A DNA stretch of 9,086 nt from Alphaproteobacteria bacterium. GTDB lineage: Bacteria > Pseudomonadota > Alphaproteobacteria > Sphingomonadales > Rhodothalassiaceae. The stretch is from positions 1-9,086 of the forward strand of contig RFIU01000241.1 in assembly GCA_003695555.1 (NCBI GenBank), given 5' to 3'. Below are positions 1-5,616 of this stretch, piece by piece. The position numbers and the translations under genes are program-made. Position 1 is the first letter of the stretch. Every line of letters begins with the position of its first letter. The notes below the pieces were generated by a model. It was given only the letters and a program-made list of their open reading frames with translations. It did no database searches and was not told the DNA's origin.

Positions 1-552
1 ATCATGGCGACCCAGCGCCCTTCCGTCGATGTCATCACCGGCACGATCAAGGCGAATTTTCCGACCCGGATCTCTTTCCAGGTGACCTCGAAGATCGACA
101 GCCGCACGATCCTCGGCGAACAGGGTGCCGAACAGCTGCTGGGACGCGGCGACATGCTGTTCATGGCCGGAGGCGGGCGGATCAGCCGGGTGCACGGGGC
201 CTTCGTCTCGGAGGACGAAGTCGAGCGCGTCGTCGCCCATCTTCGCCGACAGCGTCCGCCGAGCTATCGCGAGGAGGTAACCCGCGAGCCCGAGGAAGGC
301 TATGACTCTCCGATGCTCGCCGCCGTGAGCGGCGGGGCGGCGGCCGGCGAGGACGCTTCGCTCTATGACCGCGCCGTGGCGATCGTATTGAAGGATCGGC
401 GAGTCTCCACCAGCTATATCCAGCGGCGGCTGCGCATCGGGTACAATCGCGCCGCCTCACTGATCGAGGAGATGGAGGCACAGGGCGTCATCAGCGCCCC
501 GAACCACGCCGGAAAGCGTGAGATTCTGGTGCCGGCCCGCGACGAGGAATGA
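1..552 (+). CDS. ftsK: DNA translocase FtsK, C-terminal part (5' end outside window)
   Basis: FtsK is a septum-anchored, ATP-driven DNA pump that clears and aligns chromosome termini at division and activates XerCD recombination at dif. The window opens inside the gene and shows the last 183 residues, in frame with base 1. The first part (TRISFQVTSKIDSRTILGEQG, then LLGRGDMLFM) is the conserved end of the RecA-like motor domain. A variable acidic linker follows at about visible residues 90-120. The last ~60 residues (DRAVAIVLKDRRVSTSYIQ, then RRLRIGYNRAASLIEEMEA) form the gamma winged helix that reads KOPS sites in the family. The gene ends with TGA at 550-552. The assignment is secure; the internal ATG at base 4 is not the start. 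A downstream ATGATG overlaps the stop codon, and the next convincing gene is lolA. Confidence 0.96.
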   Translation: MMATQRPSVDVITGTIKANFPTRISFQVTSKIDSRTILGEQGAEQLLGRGDMLFMAGGGRISRVHGAFVSEDEVERVVAHLRRQRPPSYREEVTREPEEGYDSPMLAAVSGGAAAGEDASLYDRAVAIVLKDRRVSTSYIQRRLRIGYNRAASLIEEMEAQGVISAPNHAGKREILVPARDEE

Positions 553-661
553 TGCCACCGCAAGAGAACGACAGGCGAATTCAGCCTTCGTTCAGGCGGA
601 TGACGGCATCAGCTGGGCGTCGGCAAATCGGGTACACGCCCCCGAACGATGGAGCAGCAGG

Positions 662-1465
662 GTGCAAAGCGAGAGGGATCTTCCACGACGACAGGGCGAC
701 CGGCGCCGGCCACGCGCTTCTCGCAGCACGGGACCGGCCGCGGCGGTGCTGGTGCTGCTCTTGCTGATCGCCCCCGATCTTCCCGGCAGGGCAGCACCGC
801 CGCAGGATCCCTCCGTCTCTGCTGCAGCGCCTTCGATGGATAAAGATCGGACTCTGTCGCCGATCAAGGGTGAGCGTGCGCTCGCCCCGCGACGCGAGGA
901 CGACCGGCTGGCGCACATCGCGCGCTACATCGCCGCGATCCGCAGCCTCAAGGCCCGCTTCGTCCAGATGAACCCCGACGGTTCGCGACATGAGGGCACA
1001 TTTCTCTTTGAGCGACCCGGCCGGCTGCGCTTCGCCTATGACGACGGAACACCGCTGCTGCTGGTTTCCGACGGGCGCCGCCTCACCTTCATCGACTATG
1101 ACAGCGGTCAGGTGACGCGCTGGCCGATCCGCGACACGCCGCTCGGCCTGCTCGCAAGCGCGAAAAGCGCCGACGAGATTCTCCGCTCGTCGGCGATCCG
1201 CGGTGTCCGGCCCGGCCCCCTGCCGCATCTGCTCTGGCTCGACACTGCCGACCCCGAACACCCGGAATCCGGCGCCGCCTCATTCCTTTTCGCCAGTTCT
1301 GACCAAGGACTGACCTGGCTCGGCTGGCGGATCGTCGAGCCCCGCGGGGCGGTGACCGAGGTGCGACTTTTTGACCCGACCCTGAATATCGAAATCGCCG
1401 AAAGTGCGTGGCGTTTCAAGGATCCGCGCGTCATCGGCAAACGGCGACGCCGGCGGATGCGCTGA
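662..1465 (+). CDS. lolA: LolA-family outer-membrane lipoprotein carrier protein
   Basis: This is a periplasmic chaperone of the LolA family, which carries lipoproteins from the inner-membrane LolCDE complex to the outer membrane. The family signature is visible from about residue 97: KARFVQMNPDG, then GTFLFERPGRLRFAYD, LLLVSDGRRLTFIDYDSGQVTRWP and TPLGLLAS, which is the usual LolA order. A signal peptide lies near residues 20-45, with an Arg-rich start, the core AAAVLVLLLLIAPDL and a likely cut after GRA. I chose GTG 662 (267 residues) because GGAG lies 7 bases upstream. The same frame is open back to GTG 518 inside ftsK, which would give 315 residues, but that would put the hydrophobic core far from the N-terminus. 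The C-terminus is unusually basic (RVIGKRRRRRMR). The gene follows ftsK and precedes xth, a common alphaproteobacterial neighbourhood. The family is confident; the start is not. Confidence 0.85.
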   Translation: MQSERDLPRRQGDRRRPRASRSTGPAAAVLVLLLLIAPDLPGRAAPPQDPSVSAAAPSMDKDRTLSPIKGERALAPRREDDRLAHIARYIAAIRSLKARFVQMNPDGSRHEGTFLFERPGRLRFAYDDGTPLLLVSDGRRLTFIDYDSGQVTRWPIRDTPLGLLASAKSADEILRSSAIRGVRPGPLPHLLWLDTADPEHPESGAASFLFASSDQGLTWLGWRIVEPRGAVTEVRLFDPTLNIEIAESAWRFKDPRVIGKRRRRRMR

Positions 1466-1482
1466 TCCGTCGGCGGCCGTGC

Positions 1483-1510
1483 TTGACATCTGCTCGCCAA
1501 GGCCTATCTA
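1483..1510 (+). promoter_or_regulatory. Sigma70-type promoter of the 1518-1637 RNA element
   Basis: A perfect -35 hexamer TTGACA (1483-1488) is followed after 16 bases by TATCTA (1505-1510), a partial -10 match. The predicted start falls at about 1516-1518, immediately before the first base of the perfect hairpin at 1519. That fit between promoter and RNA structure supports the call. It lies 17 bases after the lolA stop codon. The -10 is imperfect and the neighbouring registers cannot be excluded. Confidence 0.65.
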
Positions 1511-1517
1511 TGAGAAC

Positions 1518-1637
1518 ACTTGAGCGGTCATCCCCTCCCGGAGTTGTGCCCCCCACTTCCCGGTTCGACCGCTCAAGAGACACCGTTGACGGTGCTGGCG
1601 CCCGGTCGAAGCCCCCCTCGACCGGGCGCTTTCTTTT
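1518..1637 (+). ncRNA. Structured small RNA or transcription-attenuating leader, about 120 nt
   Basis: Three hairpins follow the promoter. Hairpin 1 has perfect 11-bp arms (CTTGAGCGGTC at 1519-1529, GACCGCTCAAG at 1567-1577) around a C-rich 37-nt loop containing CCCCTCCC and CCCCCC. Hairpin 2 is short (CACC 1581-1584, GGTG 1591-1594). Hairpin 3 is the terminator at 1598-1629. Bases 1564-1571 (TTCGACCG), mostly in the 3' arm of hairpin 1, are also perfectly complementary to 1603-1610 (CGGTCGAA) in the 5' arm of the terminator, so an antiterminator could form. No leader peptide is evident: the ATG at 1510 overlaps the -10 box, and its frame stays open through the terminator. I see two readings. 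One is a free sRNA with C-rich loops, resembling the alphaproteobacterial families whose loops carry CCUCCUCCC-type motifs. The other is a riboswitch-like or protein-controlled leader of the gene at 1683. I cannot assign a known RNA family. Confidence 0.7.
1598..1637 (+). terminator. Strong intrinsic terminator
   Basis: Perfect 12-bp arms (GCGCCCGGTCGA at 1598-1609, TCGACCGGGCGC at 1618-1629) enclose the 8-nt loop AGCCCCCC and are followed directly by TTTCTTTT (1630-1637). This is the clearest intrinsic terminator in the window. It ends 45 bases before the ATG at 1683, so it either ends a free RNA or gates transcription into that gene. Confidence 0.92.
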
Positions 1638-1682
1638 CCGGCCCTTCCCGACCACCAGAGTGTGAATTTTCGGCATCTGATC

Positions 1683-2303
1683 ATGACCCAGCCATCCGAC
1701 GAACTTCCGGATCACCCTCTTGAGCATCTTGCCGCCCTTGGCGAGGTCGAACCCGCGCTGGCGGCCTTCGCGGGCCTTGGCGGACTCGTCATGCGGGCGA
1801 GCTGGTTCCGCAATCTCGGTGATCCGCTCGACGAGCCGGTGCGCGAGACTGCCGAGGCCTATGCGCAGGCACTGGGATTTCCACAGGCGTTACCGGCGGT
1901 ACTGGTCGAATGGCAGGAGGCGGCGGACGCGCTTCTTACCCATGATCGCGACACCCCGGCCTTCGAGGCAGAAGAACAGCTCCGCGCGGCGCTCACGGTC
2001 GCCGCCGACGCCAATCTTCTCGGGCCGGCGGAAGAAACGCTGGGCGAAGGGCTTCGGCTGGTGCGCGCCCTGACCGCGCTCGCTGCCGGCAGAGGAGCCG
2101 AGGACAGTGCGCGCTTCTACGGTATCGACGACGAAGGCTTTCTGCGCGCTGCCGTCGGGGCGGCCGTGCAGAGCGCCCACGACGCCGCCCTCGTACTGGC
2201 CGCAGGCGAGACGGCCGCGCATCCGCTGGCGCTCAAATTCCATCTTTTCGAACAGGGGCGCTGGCCGGTTTCTCTGATTGGCAACAGTCTCAACATCTTC
2301 TAG
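1683..2303 (+). CDS. Unrecognised 206-residue protein, probably cytoplasmic and helical
   Basis: I do not recognise this family. The protein is Ala-, Leu- and Glu-rich and looks largely alpha-helical, with no signal peptide and no convincing membrane segment. Visible landmarks are LAALGEVEPALAAFAGLGGL, MRASWFRNLGDPLDEPVRE, a central helical stretch (EAEEQLRAALTVAADANLLG) and a distinctive aromatic tail, HPLALKFHLFEQGRWPVSL followed by IGNSLNIF at the C-terminus. The tail looks conserved-type rather than random, and codon use matches the neighbours, so I believe the gene is real. The start is ATG 1683. GTG 1662 would add MNFRHLI, and neither has a good Shine-Dalgarno. The gene sits 45 bases after the strong terminator and I see no separate strong promoter for it, so its expression may depend on read-through. 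xth follows 63 bases downstream on the same strand. Confidence 0.75.
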   Translation: MTQPSDELPDHPLEHLAALGEVEPALAAFAGLGGLVMRASWFRNLGDPLDEPVRETAEAYAQALGFPQALPAVLVEWQEAADALLTHDRDTPAFEAEEQLRAALTVAADANLLGPAEETLGEGLRLVRALTALAAGRGAEDSARFYGIDDEGFLRAAVGAAVQSAHDAALVLAAGETAAHPLALKFHLFEQGRWPVSLIGNSLNIF

Positions 2304-2366
2304 AAAATCATCTTCCGCAGGATCTTGCGTCCCCGCCGGCCATCACAGCAAGCAGGACATCTCATC

Positions 2367-3164
2367 GTGGCTTTCGTGCGCATCTGTTCCTGGAACGTCA
2401 ATTCGGTCCGTGCCCGCCTGCCGCTGGTCGAACGATTGGTGGCCGAGCGCGCACCCGACATTCTCTGCCTTCAGGAAATCAAGGTCGAGACGGACGCCTT
2501 CCCGCGGGCCGCCTTCCGGGCCATGGGATACGAGCATGAGGCGATCTTCGGTCAGCGTGGCCACCATGGTGTGGCGATCCTCTCGCGCCTTGCGCTGAAC
2601 AAGAGCGAGTCGATCGACTGGTGCGGTCTTGGCGATGCCCGCCACATCAGCGCAGAGCTGCCGGGCGGCATACGGCTGCATGATTTCTATGTACCCGCTG
2701 GCGGAGACGTCCCGGATCCCGACCTCAATCCGCGCTTCGCCCACAAGCTCGCCTTTCTTGACGAGATGATCGAATGGGCAAAGGGGCTGTCGGAGCCGAC
2801 GATCGCGCTCGGCGATTTCAATGTCGCCCCGCTTGCCTGCGACGTCTGGAATCACAAGGCGCTGCTATCCGTCGTCAGCCACACGCCTGTCGAAACCGAA
2901 CGGCTGGAGCGGCTGCGCGCCGCCCACGAGTGGCATGACGCGGTGCGTGCCGTCTTCACGGCGCCACAGCCCATCTTCACCTGGTGGTCCTATCGCGCGC
3001 GCGACTGGCGCGCCTCGAACCGGGGACGGCGTCTGGATCATGTCTGGCTGAGCCCGGATCTCGCCCCCGCGCTTGTCGGCGTCGAGATTGTTGAGGAGGC
3101 GCGCGGCTGGGAACGACCCTCCGATCACGTGCCGGTTCTCGTCGATCTCGACCTCGGATCCTGA
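2367..3164 (+). CDS. xth: Exodeoxyribonuclease III (AP endonuclease, Xth family)
   Basis: This enzyme of base-excision repair cleaves DNA 5' of abasic sites and removes 3' blocking groups and nucleotides from duplex DNA. At 265 residues it has the usual family length. The metal and catalytic motifs of the exonuclease-endonuclease-phosphatase fold are all visible: SWNVNSVR (N10), LQEIK (E37), FYVP (Y108), GDFNVAP (D150, N152), RARDWRASNRGRRLDHVWLS (D224, H225) and SDHVPV (D253, H254). I chose GTG 2367 because AGCAGGA (2351-2357) lies 9 bases upstream. GTG 2376, closer to the conserved RICSWN, lacks a well-placed site. The frame also extends back to TTG 2325. The gene lies behind the unrecognised gene at 1683 and converges with moeB, the two stop codons being 9 bases apart. 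Confidence 0.96.
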   Translation: MAFVRICSWNVNSVRARLPLVERLVAERAPDILCLQEIKVETDAFPRAAFRAMGYEHEAIFGQRGHHGVAILSRLALNKSESIDWCGLGDARHISAELPGGIRLHDFYVPAGGDVPDPDLNPRFAHKLAFLDEMIEWAKGLSEPTIALGDFNVAPLACDVWNHKALLSVVSHTPVETERLERLRAAHEWHDAVRAVFTAPQPIFTWWSYRARDWRASNRGRRLDHVWLSPDLAPALVGVEIVEEARGWERPSDHVPVLVDLDLGS

Positions 3165-3178
3165 TACGGCCGATCAGG
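3160..3178. repeat. Small inverted repeat spanning two convergent stop codons
   Basis: CCTGAT (3160-3165) and ATCAGG (3173-3178) are perfect complements around a 7-base loop. The xth stop (3162-3164) lies in one arm and the moeB stop (3174-3176, minus strand) in the other. It could be a minimal bidirectional terminator, but there is no T tract on either strand and the stem is only 6 bp. Confidence 0.35.
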
Positions 3179-3947
3179 CGACGATGCCGGCCGCCGATGC
3201 GTGGGAACAGGCGGGGTCGCGCGGCAGCATCACCTCGCGCACCTTCCCGCCGAGACCGTCGAACAGGATCAGGCGCCCGGCAAGGCTGTCGAAGCCGCCG
3301 ACCAGTTCCTTTACCGTCTCCATCGCCGCCCAGCAGCCGAGAACGCCGGCGACCGCACCGAGAACGCCGAGCTCCGCACAGGGCGCACCGCCGCCCTCGT
3401 CCGGCGAATCGCCGACCAGGCAGTGATAACAGGGCTGATCGGGGGACAGATGCGGCTTGAAGACGGCGAGCTGCCCTTCGAAACGGCGCAGCGCTGCCGA
3501 CACCAGGGTACGGCCGGTGCGCAGACAGGCATCGCCGACCGCCAGTCGGGTGGCGAAATTGTCCGAACCGTCGAGCACGAGATCATAGTCGGCGACGAGG
3601 CGCTCGGCGTTTTCCGCGCTCAGGCGCGTGATGATCGGCTCGGCACGGACATCCGGATTGAGCGCACGCAGATGACGTGCGGCGGCCTCGGCCTTCGCCA
3701 TGCCCACCTCATCGGTGCGATAGAGAATCTGACGCTGAAGGTTGGAAAGCGAGACTTGGTCGTCATCGAGCAGACCGATCCGCCCCACGCCCGCGGCGGC
3801 CAGATACAATGCCGCCGGCGCGCCGATGCCGCCGGCGCCGACCAGCAGTACCGAGGATTCGAGCAACCGCTGCTGGCCCGGACCGCCGATTTCTGGCAGC
3901 ACGAGATGCCGGGCATAGCGTTCGAGCTGGTCATGGCGCAGGGCCAT
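3174..3947 (-). CDS. moeB: MoeB/ThiF-family sulfur-carrier adenylyltransferase (E1-like)
   Basis: Enzymes of this family adenylate the C-terminal Gly-Gly of small sulfur carriers (MoaD in molybdopterin synthesis, ThiS in thiazole synthesis). The 257 residues show the full E1-like core: YARHLVLPEIGGPGQQRL at the N-terminus, the ATP loop GAGGIG (37-42), DDDQVSLSNLQRQ (61-73, with the conserved Arg and Gln), a conserved Lys at 85, DGSDN (126-130), the CxxC at C173/C176 and the Cys of the APCAELGVLG segment (C190). ATG 3947 has an excellent site (CAGGAGG at 3954-3960, 6 bases away). Oddly, the second zinc CxxC expected near the C-terminus is reduced to one Cys (C247, in DPACSHAS). The sequence cannot say whether MoaD, ThiS or another carrier is the partner; the gene symbol is a family label. 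It lies 93 bases after the Rrf2 gene, probably in the same operon. Confidence 0.88.
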   Translation of the reverse strand: MALRHDQLERYARHLVLPEIGGPGQQRLLESSVLLVGAGGIGAPAALYLAAAGVGRIGLLDDDQVSLSNLQRQILYRTDEVGMAKAEAAARHLRALNPDVRAEPIITRLSAENAERLVADYDLVLDGSDNFATRLAVGDACLRTGRTLVSAALRRFEGQLAVFKPHLSPDQPCYHCLVGDSPDEGGGAPCAELGVLGAVAGVLGCWAAMETVKELVGGFDSLAGRLILFDGLGGKVREVMLPRDPACSHASAAGIVA

Positions 3948-4040
3948 CCTTCGCCTCCTGCCGTCGGCCAAGATCCTGACGACGGCAGACTTCGCATGAC
4001 CGGGAGAGCAAGGCAAGGTGACGCAGCAGCAGAAGCGGGA

Positions 4041-4535
4041 TCAGGCGATCGCCATGTCCTTGCGGGAGCCCTTCTCAGCCGACGGGCGGTGGCGTCCGCC
4101 CCGGGCATCGCCGGCGGCGCGCCTGCCGTCATTGCGGCATCCACTGATCAGATCGGCGATGGTGATGCGATCCAGACGCTCGATATTTTCCCGCACCAGC
4201 GAATCGAAAAGCGGTATCAGCACGGCCTGACCGGCGGGGCTTCCTTCGATATCCTCGACCCGACCGACGCCATTCCGGCGCAAGCCGGCCAGGATGTCGC
4301 CGATGGTGATCTGCTCGGGCGGACGAGCAAGACGGTAGCCGCCACGCGGGCCGCGGGTTCCGATCAGAATGCCCCTGCGCACAAGCTGCTGAAGGGTCTG
4401 TTCCATGTAACGCGTGGATACCTGCTGCGCGTCGGCCAGCGCACGAGAGGAAATCGTGTATTTTTCGTTCTGGGTAAGCGCGATATGCAGGACTGCATCG
4501 ACCGCATAGTACATTTTCTTGCTGATCCGGATCAT
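4041..4535 (-). CDS. Rrf2-family transcriptional regulator without the iron-sulfur cysteines
   Basis: This is a DNA-binding winged-helix regulator of the Rrf2 family (IscR, RirA, CymR, NsrR). The 164 residues begin MIRISKKMYYAVDAVLHIA. They carry the recognition-helix region (SSRALADAQQVSTRYMEQTL, 29-48), LVRRGILIGT and the wing GPRGGYRLAR (62-71), then ITIGDILAGL and a dimerisation helix (LIPLFDSLVRENIERLDRIT). The three cysteines that hold the cluster in IscR, RirA and NsrR are absent from about 90-110; the only Cys is C133 near the C-terminus. It may therefore sense a protein or small molecule, as clusterless CymR does. The last 30 residues are a basic, probably disordered tail. ATG 4535 matches the usual Rrf2 N-terminus but has a distant site (AAGGA). 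GTG 4559, with AGGA 5 bases upstream, is a real alternative that would add 8 residues. It probably heads an operon with moeB. Confidence 0.87.
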   Translation of the reverse strand: MIRISKKMYYAVDAVLHIALTQNEKYTISSRALADAQQVSTRYMEQTLQQLVRRGILIGTRGPRGGYRLARPPEQITIGDILAGLRRNGVGRVEDIEGSPAGQAVLIPLFDSLVRENIERLDRITIADLISGCRNDGRRAAGDARGGRHRPSAEKGSRKDMAIA

Positions 4536-4749
4536 GATCGAGCGATGATTCCTTTCCACCGGTGTCCTGCCCCCTCCTCGTCCCCACGTTTCCGGCTTGC
4601 CCAAGCAGGCGAATCAAGTCGAATCACATTTTCGTCAACTCGCCGTGATGGCCTGTGGACAAACGTAATTCTACATGAAGACAAAAGGGGATAGGGACGC
4701 CGGATCATGACCGGATAAATTCATCGCCTCTCCCGAGGCGCGGCTGCGC
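4536..4749 (-). promoter_or_regulatory. Upstream region of the Rrf2 gene with candidate promoter and operator
   Basis: This 214-base gap contains no gene. Read on the minus strand, TAGAAT (4673 to 4668) is a good -10 match without a good -35, and TTGACG (4638 to 4633) is a good -35 with only a poor -10. On the plus strand CGAATCA occurs at 4610-4616 and again at 4620-4626, a direct repeat with a 10-base period just downstream of the second candidate -35. A near-palindrome, CCGG(A)TCATGACCGG, lies at 4700-4714. Any of these could be the operator for autoregulation, but none is proven. Confidence 0.35.
4725..4740 (-). terminator. Short hairpin just downstream of yggS, possible weak terminator
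   Basis: Perfect 6-bp arms (CGCCTC and GAGGCG) with a 4-base loop (GGGA on the minus strand) lie 9 bases after the yggS stop. The transcript continues ATGAATTTA, so the U tract is poor. It could attenuate read-through from yggS into the Rrf2 gene rather than stop it. Confidence 0.4.
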
Positions 4750-5493
4750 TCATCCTCCGTCTCGAGGACCGAAGAGGGCGGTACCGATTCGGACATGATC
4801 CGCCCCCATTGCCGCGGCCGTCTCGAAGTCGCTGCTCATCCCCATCGACAGGATGGACAGATCGTGCGCGCGGGCAAGCTTCTTGAGCAGCGCGAAATGG
4901 AGTGCCGGTTCCTCGTCGCGCGGCGGGATGCACATCAGACCTTCCGGGGCCAGATTCCGCGAACGCATGACTTCCAGCAGCGCCGGCAGTTCGCCGGGCA
5001 GCACCCCTCCCTTCTGGGGTTCGGCGCCGGTATTGACCTGAACCAGCAGGCGCGGCCGACGACCGGTGCGCGCGAGAGCCCGGGCGAGGGCATCGACCAG
5101 CGAGGGGCGATCGACGCTCTCGATCCAATCGAACAGATCAACCGCCTGAGCCGCCTTGTTGCTCTGCAGACGACCAATGAAATGAAGTTCGAGATCGCTG
5201 AAATGTTCCTTCGCCCCCGCCCAGCGGCGGGCGGCTTCCTGCAGGCGGTTTTCACCGAACAGCCGATGGCCGGCGGCAAGTGCAGCGGCGACGCGCGTCT
5301 CCGGCTGACGCTTTGAGACGGCAAGAATGCGGGTGCCCTCGCCCGGCAGTCCCTGTTCGATGCGCGCGCGCCGGATCGCTTCCGCAATCTCGTCCCGGCG
5401 CACCCGGAAGGCGGCGATCTGCGCCGGCGAGGCAATCGCCTCGATCACCGGGGTGTCTTCGTCGTCGTCCGCATGTCCGGTGTCGTTCGTCAT
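4750..5493 (-). CDS. yggS: YggS/PLPBP-family pyridoxal phosphate homeostasis protein
   Basis: This is a cytosolic PLP-binding protein of the YggS/PROSC family. It has the fold-type III barrel of alanine racemase but no known enzymatic activity, and it buffers vitamin B6 pools and amino-acid homeostasis. The 247 residues show the PLP lysine in ILAVSKRQP (K61), FGENRLQEA (79-87), LHFIGRLQSNK (103-113), LLVQVNTG, the SMGMSSDFE phosphate-binding segment (216-224) and RIGTALFGPR (235-244). The N-terminus carries an extra acidic stretch of about 25 residues (MTNDTGHADDDEDTP). The start ATG 5493 is preceded by AAGGAAAAAGG and fits well. It is divergent from the ThiE/TenI-like gene across a 123-base gap. 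On the same strand the Rrf2-moeB pair follows 214 bases downstream. The assignment is very secure. Confidence 0.95.
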   Translation of the reverse strand: MTNDTGHADDDEDTPVIEAIASPAQIAAFRVRRDEIAEAIRRARIEQGLPGEGTRILAVSKRQPETRVAAALAAGHRLFGENRLQEAARRWAGAKEHFSDLELHFIGRLQSNKAAQAVDLFDWIESVDRPSLVDALARALARTGRRPRLLVQVNTGAEPQKGGVLPGELPALLEVMRSRNLAPEGLMCIPPRDEEPALHFALLKKLARAHDLSILSMGMSSDFETAAAMGADHVRIGTALFGPRDGG

Positions 5494-5616
5494 CGGCCTT
5501 TTTCCTTGCCCGCCATGGCTGTCGCAGGCGTTATAGAACCTGCCGGGCCATCAGGCAAAGCCATCCCGGCCGGGGCGGTGCGCCCCTTTGGGACATGCCA
5601 GGAGGCGAGAGCGCGA

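Noticed and set aside
581..1261. Long open frame on the minus strand opposite lolA
   Set aside because: It is antisense to a clear LolA-family gene, has an Arg/Ala/Gly-rich composition typical of GC-rich shadow frames, and shows no recognisable motif.
1510..1665. Possible leader peptide starting at ATG 1510 (MRTLERSSPPG...)
   Set aside because: The ATG overlaps the likely -10 box and lies upstream of the predicted transcription start. The frame runs through the terminator without a stop, and no codon run suggests amino-acid sensing.
3201..4694. 497-codon plus-strand open frame across moeB and the Rrf2 gene
   Set aside because: It lies opposite two well-supported genes, and its predicted protein is low-complexity shadow translation. 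Length alone is not evidence in GC-rich DNA.
5524..5543. GCAGG...CCTGC inverted repeat around TTATAGAA in the yggS/ThiE-TenI divergent gap
   Set aside because: The arms are only 5 bp and no well-placed -35 goes with the TATAGA; this is expected by chance often enough that I do not call an operator or promoter.
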